Of a stretch of 64,000 bases of DNA, positions 45,635 through 55,269 are shown piece after piece. Below the pieces are notes generated by a model that searched no databases, had not been told where the DNA came from, and saw only the letters and a program-made list of their open reading frames with translations. Source of the stretch: Melioribacter sp. (GTDB taxonomy: Bacteria > Bacteroidota > Ignavibacteria > Ignavibacteriales > Melioribacteraceae); NCBI GenBank assembly GCA_026417975.1, contig JAOACD010000007.1:130994-194993 (forward strand). Reading direction: 5' to 3'. Position numbers and translations under genes: made by a program. Position 1 is the stretch's first letter; every line of letters begins with the position of its first letter.

Positions 45635-46324
45635 CTAAATAATATCATTTAAATGAGTTTTTACTTCCAGAGTTTGAATAATTTTACTTTGTTCTACTAT
45701 AACCGCGCTTAATTTATTTCCCACACAAGCACCAGTATCAATGTAAACAGCATTAGAATCTTCAACAAAAGTAATTTCAGGTAATTTTGTATGACCAACC
45801 ACCTGGAGTTTTCCAATGTTAAGTAAGGGATCTCGTGTCCACATAATTCCTCTATCACTTGAGATATCATTAATTAATAATGGCGTAAGTAGATCCAAAT
45901 TATTTTTAAAGTCTGGAGGCAAAAACTTCTCATAATAATTAGAGATTCCCGCATGAGATATAAAGCAATCTTCTAAATTATGAAAGAGTGGGGCAGATTT
46001 AATAAACTCAATGTGTTCAAACATTTCTTTTTCATGTTTTTCGTATGAGAGTAAAGTTGTTTCATTTCCATTAAAAAACCACGAACGAGCAAAAATACTT
46101 GATGGTTCTTTAAAGAAATGATAAAACATATAATCATGATTGCCAGGTGTTAGAATTATATTTTTTTCTTTAACAAATTTCACTACTTCATAACTATAAT
46201 TACCACGGTCAACCAAATCCCCAACAGTATAAATAGGAATATTCGGATAAAGCTCAATAATTTTATTATAAAGCTCAACTAAAGTATAATAACACCCATG
46301 GATATCACCAATAATAGCAACCAT
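45635..46324 (-). CDS. PPP-family metallophosphatase (serine/threonine or Ap4A type)
   Basis: A 229-residue calcineurin-like phosphoesterase of the PPP type. Metal-binding signatures are in order: IIGDIHGCYYTLVEL (GDxHG), YTVGDLVDRGNYS (GDxVDRG), LTPGNHDYMFY (GNHD/E) and later ISHAGIS and VVGHTK. It is closer to the bacterial PrpA/ApaH-like group than to eukaryotic phosphatases. It cannot be decided from sequence whether the substrate is a phosphoprotein or a dinucleoside polyphosphate. The gene follows the CoA-transferase gene by one base on the same strand. Confidence 0.87.
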   Translation of the reverse strand: MVAIIGDIHGCYYTLVELYNKIIELYPNIPIYTVGDLVDRGNYSYEVVKFVKEKNIILTPGNHDYMFYHFFKEPSSIFARSWFFNGNETTLLSYEKHEKEMFEHIEFIKSAPLFHNLEDCFISHAGISNYYEKFLPPDFKNNLDLLTPLLINDISSDRGIMWTRDPLLNIGKLQVVGHTKLPEITFVEDSNAVYIDTGACVGNKLSAVIVEQSKIIQTLEVKTHLNDII

Positions 46325-46325
46325 A

Positions 46326-47678
46326 TTAAATATGATAAGTTTTTTTTGCGAATTCAGTTAGTTCATCTCTAAATGCTGGATGTGCTATTTCAATTAAGGC
46401 CCTTGCTCTTTCCTGGATGCTTTTACCAAAAAGATTTGCAATCCCATATTCAGTAACTACATAATGAACATCGCCACGAGTAGTAACCACTCCAGCACCA
46501 GGTTTAAGTGTTGGAACTATTTTAGAAAATTTCAAATCCTTAGTAGCAGAAGGGAGAGCAATAATGGGCTTTCCACCTTCTGAACGTGAAGCTCCACGGA
46601 TAAAATCTAACTGGCCACCAATTCCACTAAAAAATTTTGTTCCTAAACTATCAGCACAAACTTGTCCAGTTAAATCAATTTCTATAGCAGAATTAATAGC
46701 AACCATTTTATAATTTTGGGAAATTAAGAACGGGTCGTTTACGTATTCTTGTGGATGAAATTCAAAAATTGGATTATTATCAATATAGTCATATAGTTTT
46801 TTTGTCCCAAGAACAAATCCAGCAATAACTTTTCCTGGATGCAAAGTTTTTTTCTCGCCGTTTACAACACCTTCTTCTATTAAATCTATTAATCCATCCG
46901 AGAACATTTCTGTATGAACACCAAGATCATTCTTATTATGAAGATATCTCAGAACTGCATCTGGTATTGCACCTATTCCCATTTGCAAAGTCGAGCCATC
47001 TTCGATTAAACTTGCAACATTTCTACCAATTTTATCAAATATTTCGAGCATTTCAGATGTAATATCTGGATCTACCTGAGGCAATTCTTGAAGAGGTAAG
47101 TCAACTTCAACAATGTAGTCAATTTTATTAACATGAATAAAACTGTTTCCTAAACCTCTTGGCATTTGCTTATTAACTTGCGCAATTACGCATTTAGCTT
47201 TTTCTGCAGGAGTTTTAATATTTCCTACATCAATACCATAGCTGCAGAAACCATGTTCATCAGGAGGAGAAACATGTATTAAAGCCACATCTGCTTGTAT
47301 AATTCCTCTTTTAAATAACAATGTTACCTCAGAAAGAAATATTGGGATAAATTCTGCTCTACCTTCATTAATTGCTTGGCGAACATTAGCTCCAATAAAA
47401 AAAGCTTTGTGCTTAAAATGCTTTTCCATACCGGGCTTAACATATGGCAAATCCCCTACAACAAGAATGTGATAAATTTCAACATTATATAGTTCATCTT
47501 TTCTATTTACCATAGCATTAATTAATTCTAACGGAGCCGCACATCCAGGCTGCACAATAATTTTATCACCACTTTTAATTATTTTAACTGCCTCTTCTGG
47601 AGTAGTAATTTTTGCATTATACTTTTTAATCCAAGCGGCGTTAGTAGGTTTATCAAATTTTATTTGTTCTGTTGTCAT
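46326..47678 (-). CDS. acetyl-CoA hydrolase/CoA-transferase family (4-hydroxybutyrate/succinyl-CoA transferase-like)
   Basis: About 450 residues of the class I CoA-transferase Cat1/AbfT group, which exchanges CoA between acetyl-CoA and acids such as acetate, succinate or butyrates. It has IVQPGCAAPLELINAM, HVSPPDEHGFCSYGIDVGN and the thioester-forming catalytic Glu in HTEMFSDGLIDL, plus VTEYGIANLFGKSI and HPAFRDELTE near the end. Upstream in-frame codons reach 47741, but ATG at 47676-47678 avoids overlap with ald and matches the family start. Substrate is not determined by sequence. Lies 13 bases after ald. Confidence 0.85.
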   Translation of the reverse strand: MTTEQIKFDKPTNAAWIKKYNAKITTPEEAVKIIKSGDKIIVQPGCAAPLELINAMVNRKDELYNVEIYHILVVGDLPYVKPGMEKHFKHKAFFIGANVRQAINEGRAEFIPIFLSEVTLLFKRGIIQADVALIHVSPPDEHGFCSYGIDVGNIKTPAEKAKCVIAQVNKQMPRGLGNSFIHVNKIDYIVEVDLPLQELPQVDPDITSEMLEIFDKIGRNVASLIEDGSTLQMGIGAIPDAVLRYLHNKNDLGVHTEMFSDGLIDLIEEGVVNGEKKTLHPGKVIAGFVLGTKKLYDYIDNNPIFEFHPQEYVNDPFLISQNYKMVAINSAIEIDLTGQVCADSLGTKFFSGIGGQLDFIRGASRSEGGKPIIALPSATKDLKFSKIVPTLKPGAGVVTTRGDVHYVVTEYGIANLFGKSIQERARALIEIAHPAFRDELTEFAKKTYHI

Positions 47679-47691
47679 AGGAAATATTATT

Positions 47692-48813
47692 TCAATTAGT
47701 TGGGAATACATGTAAACGTCGATACTCAAGCCCAAAAGCATCAGCTATTGCTTCATTAGTACAAAATCCATTATATGTACAAACACCTTTAGCCAAACCA
47801 ATATTGTTAATTAAAGCACGCGATAGACCATACTCAGCTATTTCATTTATATATTCCATTGATGCATTTGTTAATCCATAACTAGCTGTTCTTGAAACAA
47901 GGGCAGGCATATTTGGTACACAATAATGAATAACATTATGTAAAATAAAAATAGGGTCTGAGAGAGTAGTAGGTCTACTTGTTTCTACACATCCACCTTG
48001 GTCAATCGAAACATCAACAATCACTGCTCCTTTCTTCATAGATTTAACCATTTCTTCTGTTACTATGTGGGGTGTTTTACCTGCCTTGATTTGAATAGCC
48101 CCTATTAATAAATCTGCGAACTTAACACCACGAGCAATTGTGTATTGATTAGCTGCAACTGTAGTTATGCTTTTAGAAATTTCATCATTAATTTTTCTTA
48201 ATTTTCTTAAATCTTTATCTAGGACAATAACATGAGCTCCCCTTGCATGTGCAGTTCTTGCAGCGTTAAAACCAACAACTCCTGCCCCTATAATAACAAC
48301 CGCAGCTGGAGCCACTCCAGCAATTCCCCCCATTAAAATACCTCTACCATATTTAAAATCACTACCAAGAAATCTTTCGCCTACTTGAACAGATAATTGT
48401 CCTGCAATTTCACTCATTGATTGTAATACTGGAAGTTGCTCATCTTTTTCAATTAATTCATAAGCTATAGCTGTAATTTTTTTTGACAATAATTTTTCAA
48501 GAATAATTTTCTTTCCAAGAGCCAAATAAAGAAAAGAAAAAATAATCTGTTCTTCTTGAAGCATATCTACTTCATCTTCAGTAAGTGGAGCTACCTTTAC
48601 AATCATTTCTGAACGATGATAGACTTCCTCGACATTGTAGACTATTGTTGCACCCACTGCACGATATTCTTCATCTGTGAAATGACTTTCATATCCTGCG
48701 CCGGTTTCAATAAATACAGTATGTCCTGCTTGAACCAAAGTATTGACCCCTGCAGGTGCTAAAGCAACTCTTTTCTCTTCTCTATGTGTTTCTTTTGGTA
48801 TCCCAATTCTCAT
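47692..48813 (-). CDS. ald: alanine dehydrogenase, with Tyr at the usual catalytic His
   Basis: A 373-residue Ald family enzyme (NAD-dependent pyruvate amination/alanine deamination). It opens MRIGIPKETHREEKRVALAPAG with Arg15 and has Lys73, the NAD fold VVIIGAGVVGFNAARTA, the catalytic Asp in VDVSIDQGGC and NMPALVSRTAS, as expected. The usual FTYLHLA motif, whose His96 is catalytic, reads FSFLYLA, with Tyr96. This could alter or abolish alanine oxidation, or mark a subgroup with another substrate. Both neighbours are acid and CoA metabolism genes on the same strand. Confidence 0.87.
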   Translation of the reverse strand: MRIGIPKETHREEKRVALAPAGVNTLVQAGHTVFIETGAGYESHFTDEEYRAVGATIVYNVEEVYHRSEMIVKVAPLTEDEVDMLQEEQIIFSFLYLALGKKIILEKLLSKKITAIAYELIEKDEQLPVLQSMSEIAGQLSVQVGERFLGSDFKYGRGILMGGIAGVAPAAVVIIGAGVVGFNAARTAHARGAHVIVLDKDLRKLRKINDEISKSITTVAANQYTIARGVKFADLLIGAIQIKAGKTPHIVTEEMVKSMKKGAVIVDVSIDQGGCVETSRPTTLSDPIFILHNVIHYCVPNMPALVSRTASYGLTNASMEYINEIAEYGLSRALINNIGLAKGVCTYNGFCTNEAIADAFGLEYRRLHVFPTN

Positions 48814-48896
48814 ATTAAAATGACTTCATTTTTCTTTTTTATTTCACCTTAAACAAAAATAAACATAATATATTTTCAAACAAATTGATCAAAGAA

Positions 48897-49853
48897 TTAA
48901 ACTGGGGTTAATGGATTTTTACCATTTAAAACTGCAATAACATTCTTAGCAACAAGCTCTGCCATTTTTGTTCTAGTTTCTACAGTAGCACTACCAATGT
49001 GCGGTAATAAAAACACATTATCTAATTTTAATAATTCTGGATTGATATTTGGCTCGTTTTCATATACATCGAAACCTGCTGAAAATACTTTTTTCTTTTT
49101 TAATAATTCAATTAAAAATTTTTCTTCAATTACTTCTCCTCTGGAGGTATTAACAATAATTGCATTTTCCTTTAAAAATCTAAGTTTCTCTCTATTCAAC
49201 AGATGATATGTTTTCTCTGTTAAAGGGACATGAATTGAAATTATATCCGAATTTTTTAATAAATAATCTAAGCTCACTTTTTTTGCACCTATTACGTTTT
49301 CAATTTCTATATTACGTGACCTGCTATAGTATATTATGTTTGTTTTAAAAGCTTTCATACGAGAAGCCACTTCTGTACCAATTCTACCAGCACCAATAAT
49401 TCCTACTGTTTTATCTTTAATATCGTAACCAAGTAAAAGATCAGGTTTCCATCCTTTAAATTTTTTTTGACGCATCATTTTGTTTGCTTCATTAAATCTT
49501 CTTGCACAAGCTAGAATAAGAGCAACTGCAACATCAGCTGTTGCATCAGTTAATACATCTGGTGTATTTGTTACAATTATATTTTTGGATTTTGCATATT
49601 GTACATCAATATTATTATATCCAACAGCATAATTAGCTATAATCTTACATTTATTCAAATTATCTATTACTTCTTTATCAATTTTATCGCTTAACAAACA
49701 AATTAAAGCATCAGCATCTTTAGCTCCTTTTATTAATTCTTTTTTTGTTATTGACCTTTCCTTATTAAACGTGTAGGTAATAAATCCATGCTTAGTAAGA
49801 AGAGCTTCAATGTTACCAGGCAATTTTTGAGTTATAAAAACTTTCTTTTTCAT
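48897..49853 (-). CDS. D-2-hydroxyacid dehydrogenase (glyoxylate/hydroxypyruvate reductase-like)
   Basis: A 318-residue NAD(P)-dependent enzyme of the D-isomer-specific 2-hydroxyacid dehydrogenase family. The cofactor loop is TVGIIGAGRIGTEVASRM (GxGxxG), the catalytic Arg is in CKIIANYAVGYNNIDV and NTSRGEVI regions, the Glu in FDVYENEPNINPEL and the His in LLPHIGSATVETR. Residues after the cofactor loop (YYSRS) suggest an NADPH-type pocket, as in glyoxylate reductases. It lies 83 bases upstream of ald and three bases after the SpmA/B gene. Confidence 0.86.
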   Translation of the reverse strand: MKKKVFITQKLPGNIEALLTKHGFITYTFNKERSITKKELIKGAKDADALICLLSDKIDKEVIDNLNKCKIIANYAVGYNNIDVQYAKSKNIIVTNTPDVLTDATADVAVALILACARRFNEANKMMRQKKFKGWKPDLLLGYDIKDKTVGIIGAGRIGTEVASRMKAFKTNIIYYSRSRNIEIENVIGAKKVSLDYLLKNSDIISIHVPLTEKTYHLLNREKLRFLKENAIIVNTSRGEVIEEKFLIELLKKKKVFSAGFDVYENEPNINPELLKLDNVFLLPHIGSATVETRTKMAELVAKNVIAVLNGKNPLTPV

Positions 49854-49856
49854 ACT

Positions 49857-51467
49857 TCAACCAAAAATTAATTTAACAATAAAAAAAGCACCTAATATTC
49901 CCGCAATATCAGCAAGAACACCTGCAGCTACAGCATGTCTTGTCCTCTTAATATTTACAGAACCAAAATACAAAGCAAGAACATAAAAAGTTGTTTCGGT
50001 ACTACCCATAATAGTAGATACAAGAATTCCAATAAAAGAATCAGGTCCGTGCACTGAAATAATTTCAGACATAATTCCAAGCGACGCACTTCCTGAAAGA
50101 GGCCTCATTAATGCCATTGGTAAGGCTTCTGCAGGGAATCCTATTAAATTTGTAAGTGGGGACAATAAGTAAATTAAAAAATCCATAGCTCCGCTTACTC
50201 TAAAAATTCCAATTGCAATTAACATTGCAACAAGATATGGTATGATTCTTATTGCTACATTAAACCCTTCCTTTGCCCCTTCTATAAATACTTCATAAAT
50301 TTTTATTTTTCTAGCAAAACCATAACAAACAAAAAGAAATATTATTAATGGAATAGCTAAAACTGAAATCAATTGTATTGTTTCTCTAATAAGTTCAATA
50401 TCAAAATTTATTAGTATATTTTTCAATTCTGTTAATGAAAGAAAAATTAGTAATGCTATAATAAAGACAAGGGTGATAATTTTTTTATAATTCTTTCTTA
50501 TCGATGCTATAACTTGTTCTAGATTAAACGGAAATTTCTCCAAAGTTTTTGCCGCAATTATTCCTGTTAAAGTTGCACACAAAGCACCAAAAAAAGAAGT
50601 CCCAATAATTATAGCAGGATTACTACTTCCTGCGGCAGCTCTTATAGCAATTGCTGTAGCAGGTATCAATGTTAACCCCGCAGTATTTATAGCAAGAAAA
50701 GTACACATAGCATTAGTTGCAACTCCCTTATTACTATTGAGTTTATCAAGTTCTTCCATAGCTTTAAGCCCAAAAGGGGTGGCTGCATTTCCTAAGCCTA
50801 ACATATTTGCTGATATATTCATAATTATAGATGCAATTGCTGGATGGTCTTGTGGAACATCGGGGAATAAAAATTTTGTAATTGGCCTAACTAATTTCGA
50901 AATTAATGTTATTAAACCTGCTTCTTCTGCAATTTTCATTATCCCTAACCATAAAGCCATAATACCAATTAAGCCAATAGCAATTTTTACAGCATTTTCT
51001 GCATAATCAATAATTGCATTTGTCACTTCTTTCATCTTCAAGAACGAAACTTTTTCCAAATACAAGTTAGCAGAATAATTAAGCGAATCAAGTTTTTTAC
51101 TTAAAATCAATCTTCCTGTTATATCATAATCTTTCCCAGAAGACTTAGCAATTTCTTTCCATATCTTAGGAGCTGTTTCATCTATTTTTAGGTAAACAGA
51201 AAAAGAATTTTTATTATCTCTAGCCAAAGTTATTTTTTGTTTAATGTCATGTTTAATAGTAGTTTTGTAGAAGCTATTAAACTCTTTTAAAGTTATTAAA
51301 ACTTCTGCACTGATAGTTTTGGACTTATTAATATCATCTTCGAAATTTATTATAACATTTAATGGATGATTATTTTTATACTTATCGTTAGAAAGGTCTT
51401 TAATGTCGAGAGTAAAAGCTGTTATAATTCCTAATGCCAATAATGTAAGCCAGATATAATTGAGCAT
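49857..51467 (-). CDS. fused SpmA-SpmB nucleoside-recognition/Gate domain membrane protein
   Basis: A 536-residue protein that joins two usually separate proteins. After an N-terminal hydrophobic segment and an extracytoplasmic region of about 120 residues comes an SpmA-like half (ALWLGIMKIAEEAGL, NISANMLGLGNAATPFGLKAM, NTAGLTLIPATAIAIRAAAG). From about 350 it is an SpmB-like half (GFNVAIRIIPYLVAMLIAIG, ALMRPLSGSASLGIM, STIMGSTETTFYVLALYFG). SpmA/SpmB affect spore core dehydration in Bacillus; non-sporing homologues like this one have unknown substrates. It is the last gene before a divergent boundary with the nitrilase. Confidence 0.86.
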   Translation of the reverse strand: MLNYIWLTLLALGIITAFTLDIKDLSNDKYKNNHPLNVIINFEDDINKSKTISAEVLITLKEFNSFYKTTIKHDIKQKITLARDNKNSFSVYLKIDETAPKIWKEIAKSSGKDYDITGRLILSKKLDSLNYSANLYLEKVSFLKMKEVTNAIIDYAENAVKIAIGLIGIMALWLGIMKIAEEAGLITLISKLVRPITKFLFPDVPQDHPAIASIIMNISANMLGLGNAATPFGLKAMEELDKLNSNKGVATNAMCTFLAINTAGLTLIPATAIAIRAAAGSSNPAIIIGTSFFGALCATLTGIIAAKTLEKFPFNLEQVIASIRKNYKKIITLVFIIALLIFLSLTELKNILINFDIELIRETIQLISVLAIPLIIFLFVCYGFARKIKIYEVFIEGAKEGFNVAIRIIPYLVAMLIAIGIFRVSGAMDFLIYLLSPLTNLIGFPAEALPMALMRPLSGSASLGIMSEIISVHGPDSFIGILVSTIMGSTETTFYVLALYFGSVNIKRTRHAVAAGVLADIAGILGAFFIVKLIFG

Positions 51468-51561
51468 TTTTATAATTTAATAGATTTTATATTGACAAAT
51501 TAAAAATTAATATGAAAAAAGAAAGTTTTTTAATTAGGCATTAAAAAAAATAAGAGGTGAT

Positions 51562-52323
51562 ATGAAAATAGGACTTGTTCAATTTTCACCAATATGGGAA
51601 AACAAAGCAGCAAGCATACAAAAAATTGATTTTATGATAAATTCTATTAACGAAAAAATTGATTTATTAATTTTTCCCGAATTGACTTTAACTGGCTTTA
51701 CAATGAATACTAATAAGTTTGCTGAGGAAATCGATGGCGAAGGAATGAAATACTTTATCGCGCTTTCTAAACGATTAAAGGCAAACATATTTTTCGGAAT
51801 AATAGAAAAAAGTGAGAACGTTTTTTACAATTCATTAATACATTTAGACAGAAATGGTTTAATTAATGCATGCTATAGAAAAATACATCCTTTTACTCAC
51901 ACAAAAGAGGATAAGTTTTATAGTGCAGGGGATGAAATTGTAATTACTAAAATAGAACAGACAAAAATTGGATTGAGCATTTGTTACGATTTAAGATTTC
52001 CAGAACTATTCAGACTATATGCCAAGCAACAGGCAGAAATTATGGTAAATATTGCAAATTGGCCTATTGATAGAATTGAACATTGGAAAACTTTATTAAA
52101 AGCAAGAGCAATAGAAAATCAATGTTTTATGTTAGGAGTAAACAGAACTGGTAATGACCCATATTTTCAATACAATGGTTTTAGTGCTATAATAGATCCA
52201 TTAGGTAATATTATTCATATGGCAGAAAATGAAGAAAAAATAATAATAAGCGAATTAGACTTAAATAAAATAAACGAAACAAGAAATAATTTTCAGTTTT
52301 TGAAAGATATAAAATTAATATAG
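51562..52323 (+). CDS. carbon-nitrogen hydrolase (nitrilase superfamily, omega-amidase-like)
   Basis: A 253-residue member of the nitrilase superfamily with the complete Glu40-Lys107-Cys141 triad, in IFPELTLTGF, CYRKIHPFT and LSICYDLRFPELFR. The short length and CYDLRFPELFR motif match the YafV/Nit2 omega-amidase subgroup, which hydrolyses alpha-keto acid amides such as alpha-ketoglutaramate. Substrate is inferred. The ATG has a GAGGTGAT ribosome site. It is one of only three plus-strand genes and lies convergent to thiE. Confidence 0.87.
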   Translation: MKIGLVQFSPIWENKAASIQKIDFMINSINEKIDLLIFPELTLTGFTMNTNKFAEEIDGEGMKYFIALSKRLKANIFFGIIEKSENVFYNSLIHLDRNGLINACYRKIHPFTHTKEDKFYSAGDEIVITKIEQTKIGLSICYDLRFPELFRLYAKQQAEIMVNIANWPIDRIEHWKTLLKARAIENQCFMLGVNRTGNDPYFQYNGFSAIIDPLGNIIHMAENEEKIIISELDLNKINETRNNFQFLKDIKLI

Positions 52324-52398
52324 TTGTAAATTAAGTATTCTTAAAATAAACTATGATTGATTACAAACCAATTTAATTATATTACAAAAACTTATAAA

Positions 52399-53022
52399 TC
52401 AAAGTCCATTCAATTCGGTTCTATATTGATTTAAAACATAAACTAGATCCTTTGCTTCCATAATTGTAGACATAACAGCTACTCCTGCTGCGCCAGCAGA
52501 TAAACATTCTTTAACTCTATCAGGAGTTACTCCACCAATAGCAAAAACGGGCAATTTTATAGAAGAAGTAATTTCAGCAAGTTTATCTATACCTTGTGGA
52601 TTTCCATAATTTATTTTTGATGGAGTAGAAAATATTGGACCAAAAACAATAAAATCAGCACCTTCATTTTCTGCTTGAAAAGCACTTTCCAATGAGTGAC
52701 AACTTACACCTATCAAGTGTTTAGGGTACATATATTTTACTAATTTTATGTTTAAGCCATTTTCTTTACAATGAATTCCATGAACGCTAACATTATTAAC
52801 AACATTCAAATTATTATTAATAAAAAACTTCACTTTGTTCACAATTTTTGAAGTTAATTTTTTGGTTAAATATATAAGCTCATCATCAGATAAATCATTT
52901 TCTCGTATTTGGATTGCTTTCACACCATAATCAGCTGCTAACCCCAGAATCTCCTCTAATGTTAAAAACTTACACAATTTGCGATTTGTAACTAAATATA
53001 GTTTAAAATCAATTTTACTCAT
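52399..53022 (-). CDS. thiE: thiamine phosphate synthase
   Basis: About 207 residues; joins HMP-PP and thiazole phosphate carboxylate to give thiamine phosphate. It shows the substrate loops [35 protein letters not shown] and [30 protein letters not shown] at 53020-53022 overlaps the end of thiG; an in-frame TTG lies three codons upstream. It is the last gene of the riboswitch-controlled thiO-thiS-thiG-thiE operon. No terminator was clearly seen after it. Confidence 0.92.
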   Translation of the reverse strand: MSKIDFKLYLVTNRKLCKFLTLEEILGLAADYGVKAIQIRENDLSDDELIYLTKKLTSKIVNKVKFFINNNLNVVNNVSVHGIHCKENGLNIKLVKYMYPKHLIGVSCHSLESAFQAENEGADFIVFGPIFSTPSKINYGNPQGIDKLAEITSSIKLPVFAIGGVTPDRVKECLSAGAAGVAVMSTIMEAKDLVYVLNQYRTELNGL

Positions 53023-53794
53023 GCCTACCAATTATTCCTTCTAATGGACTAGAAGCAGTAGCATATAATTTTTTAGGGATTCTGCCAGCTTCGTAAGCCA
53101 AACGTCCTGCTTTCGCTGCATAGTTCATTGCTTTAGCCATTTTTACTGGATTTTGAGCACATGCTACAGCCGTATTTAACAATACACCATCAACTCCTAA
53201 TTCAAATGCAATTGATACATCCGACGCAGTCCCTACTCCAGCATCTATTATTATAGGCAAATCAATCAATTCTCTAATAATCCGAATATTGTAAGGGTTC
53301 CTTATCCCCATGCCTGAACCAATAGGGGCACCTAAAGGCATTATAGCAGCACACCCAATATCTGCAAGTTTTTTACATGAAACAGGGTCATCGTTACAAT
53401 AAGGTAACACAACAAAGCCTTCTTTTACTAATGCATCTGCTGCCTTCAATAGTTCAGGAATATCTGGAAAGAGTGTTTCATCATCACCTATAACTTCCAA
53501 TTTAATCCAATTTGTATTCAAAGCTTCTCTTGCAAGTTTAGCTGTTAAAATTGCTTCTTTTGCAGTATAACAGCCTGCAGTATTAGGTAATATAAAAAAA
53601 TTATTGTCTAACAATATCTGTATTAAGTTTTCTTTTTCTTTATTATCTATATTGACTCTTCTTATTGCTACTGTAACAATCTCCGTTTCGCTTGCTTTAA
53701 GCGCTTCTAATAATATTTTATAATTAGGATATTTAGCTGTACCTAAAATCAATCTTGATTTAAACTCTTTATCTGCTATTTTCAAATTTTCCAT
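53015..53794 (-). CDS. thiG: thiazole synthase ThiG
   Basis: A 259-residue TIM-barrel enzyme that forms the thiazole ring from DXP, the ThiS thiocarboxylate and dehydroglycine. Key segments are [13 protein letters not shown], the Schiff-base Lys in [50 protein letters not shown] and [30 protein letters not shown]. In-frame codons extend upstream, but ATG at 53792-53794 has an AAGGAAGG site just before it and matches the usual N-terminus. ThiS is directly upstream. Confidence 0.95.
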   Translation of the reverse strand: MENLKIADKEFKSRLILGTAKYPNYKILLEALKASETEIVTVAIRRVNIDNKEKENLIQILLDNNFFILPNTAGCYTAKEAILTAKLAREALNTNWIKLEVIGDDETLFPDIPELLKAADALVKEGFVVLPYCNDDPVSCKKLADIGCAAIMPLGAPIGSGMGIRNPYNIRIIRELIDLPIIIDAGVGTASDVSIAFELGVDGVLLNTAVACAQNPVKMAKAMNYAAKAGRLAYEAGRIPKKLYATASSPLEGIIGRHE

Positions 53795-53825
53795 AATGCC
53801 TTCCTTTTTAATTAAAAAAATTAAT

Positions 53826-54035
53826 TTATCCACCTTGAACTGCTTTGACTATTTCTATTTGGTCGCCGTCTTTAATAATCTGTTCCTTCCAATGTTCTTT
53901 AGAGATGATAGTCTCATTAATAGCTATAGCTATATTTTTATCGGTGATATCAAAGTATATTAATAAGTCTTCAACTGATATATATTGACTATTAATATCT
54001 AATATTTTTTCTTTTCCATTTACTATCAATTTCAT
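53826..54035 (-). CDS. thiS: sulfur carrier protein ThiS
   Basis: A 69-residue ubiquitin-like sulfur carrier ending in the required C-terminal Gly-Gly, which is adenylated and then thiocarboxylated. It starts [13 protein letters not shown] and has a central VEDLLIYF helix. ATG at 54033-54035 lies six bases after thiO. An in-frame TTG two codons earlier is possible. No ribosome site is evident, so it may be translated by coupling from thiO. It hands sulfur to ThiG, encoded next. Confidence 0.92.
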   Translation of the reverse strand: MKLIVNGKEKILDINSQYISVEDLLIYFDITDKNIAIAINETIISKEHWKEQIIKDGDQIEIVKAVQGG

Positions 54036-54041
54036 ATACAA

Positions 54042-55199
54042 TCATGTTTTTTTATAAAATCTTGAAAGATGAAAATTAGTTAAAATATCAGCATATGATA
54101 TACCTATATTGGAATCTTTGCCATAGAATTTTGATACTAGTAAATGAGAAATTGCATATGATGTTATAGGAGCTAATAAAATTCCGTGCCTATAATGACC
54201 AGTTGCATAAAAAAGGTTTTCAATTTCTGTATCGCTTACAATAGGACAGTTATCAGGTGTTGCTGGCCTTAAACCCACTTTTATTTCTTTTATTTCAAGG
54301 TCATAAATCGAAGGTGCTGCTTCCCAACCACGTCTTAATAGCCACATTATTTCTCCAGCTGTAGGTTTTAAATCAAATCCAACATCTTCATTAGAAGCTC
54401 CTATCAATAATCTTCCATCCGATTTCGGAGTAAGATAGACATCTGGCGCGCGTATAATATGTGATAACTTGTAGGAATCTTTTGAAACTAAAGCTACAAT
54501 TTGACCTTTTACAGGTCTTACAGGTGGTAATAAATATTCTGGAATACCTTTAATTTTTTTTGACCAAGCACCAGCAGCAATTACAATAAAGCAATTTGAT
54601 ACATCCAAGCATTCATTATCCAATATAATTCTAGAAGCTTTATAATTTTTTATTTCTAACTCATTAACACTTATGCCATCTAAAATTTTTCCACCAAGTT
54701 TATTTACAGCATTTTTTAATAAGTGAATAAGTGTTCTATTATCTATTTCTCCCTCTTCTGGAATCCATATCCCCGCTATAGTTTTAGGGGACAAGCAAGG
54801 TTCCTTCTGTCTAATTTCTTCTCCATCTAACCACGATACTGGAAAATTATTTTGCTCATAAAAATTAAATATACGCCTTATTCTTTCCACATCATCTCTA
54901 TTAAAGCCTATTATTAATGAACCGCATTTATCAATTTTGAGCTCAATTCCTGTATCTTCTTTTAGCTCGTCTAAAAATTTTGGATATAAATAAAAACTTT
55001 CTTTACAAAGATTAAATAATGTTAGTTCTTCAAAATAAGCTTCTGAAAATGGAGAAAGCATGCCTGCAGATACCCAACTTGTTGAATTTTCTAAATGGTC
55101 TCTATTATAAACCTCAACAAAAAAACCTCTCTTTAGTAATTGCCATGCTATAGAAAGGCCTATTACCCCTCCACCTATAATTACAACTTTTTGTTTCAT
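54042..55199 (-). CDS. thiO: glycine oxidase ThiO
   Basis: A 385-residue FAD-dependent D-amino-acid-oxidase-family enzyme that oxidises glycine to the dehydroglycine used by ThiG. The dinucleotide fold is KVVIIGGGVIGLSIAWQL, followed by NSTSWVSAGMLSPFSEA, later PVKGQIVALVS, DVYLTPKSDGRLLIGASNEDVGFD, VGLRPATPDNCPIV and YATGHYRHGILLAP. Because ThiO uses oxygen, the pathway here is the aerobic one and thiH is not present. It is the first gene after the TPP riboswitch. The ATG (55197-55199) has no clear ribosome site. Confidence 0.92.
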   Translation of the reverse strand: MKQKVVIIGGGVIGLSIAWQLLKRGFFVEVYNRDHLENSTSWVSAGMLSPFSEAYFEELTLFNLCKESFYLYPKFLDELKEDTGIELKIDKCGSLIIGFNRDDVERIRRIFNFYEQNNFPVSWLDGEEIRQKEPCLSPKTIAGIWIPEEGEIDNRTLIHLLKNAVNKLGGKILDGISVNELEIKNYKASRIILDNECLDVSNCFIVIAAGAWSKKIKGIPEYLLPPVRPVKGQIVALVSKDSYKLSHIIRAPDVYLTPKSDGRLLIGASNEDVGFDLKPTAGEIMWLLRRGWEAAPSIYDLEIKEIKVGLRPATPDNCPIVSDTEIENLFYATGHYRHGILLAPITSYAISHLLVSKFYGKDSNIGISYADILTNFHLSRFYKKT

Positions 55200-55219
55200 A
55201 TGTTAAAAACTTTTTTTTA

Positions 55220-55263
55220 CAAAAATAAAAAAGCCGTTTTCATTAAAATTAGGAAAACGGCTT
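55220..55263 (-). terminator. riboswitch-controlled intrinsic terminator of the thi operon
   Basis: An 11-bp perfect stem (55231-55241 with 55253-55263, 11-base loop) followed on minus by a U-rich run at 55221-55230. It lies between the TPP aptamer and thiO. Its 5' arm (55250-55260) is perfectly complementary over 11 bases to 55275-55285, the 3' side of the aptamer closing stem, which gives a mutually exclusive antiterminator. Confidence 0.9.
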
Positions 55264-55269
55264 TAACTT

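Noticed and set aside
51492..51514. TTGACA upstream of the nitrilase gene as a promoter
   Set aside because: No acceptable -10 box lies at 16-18 bases.
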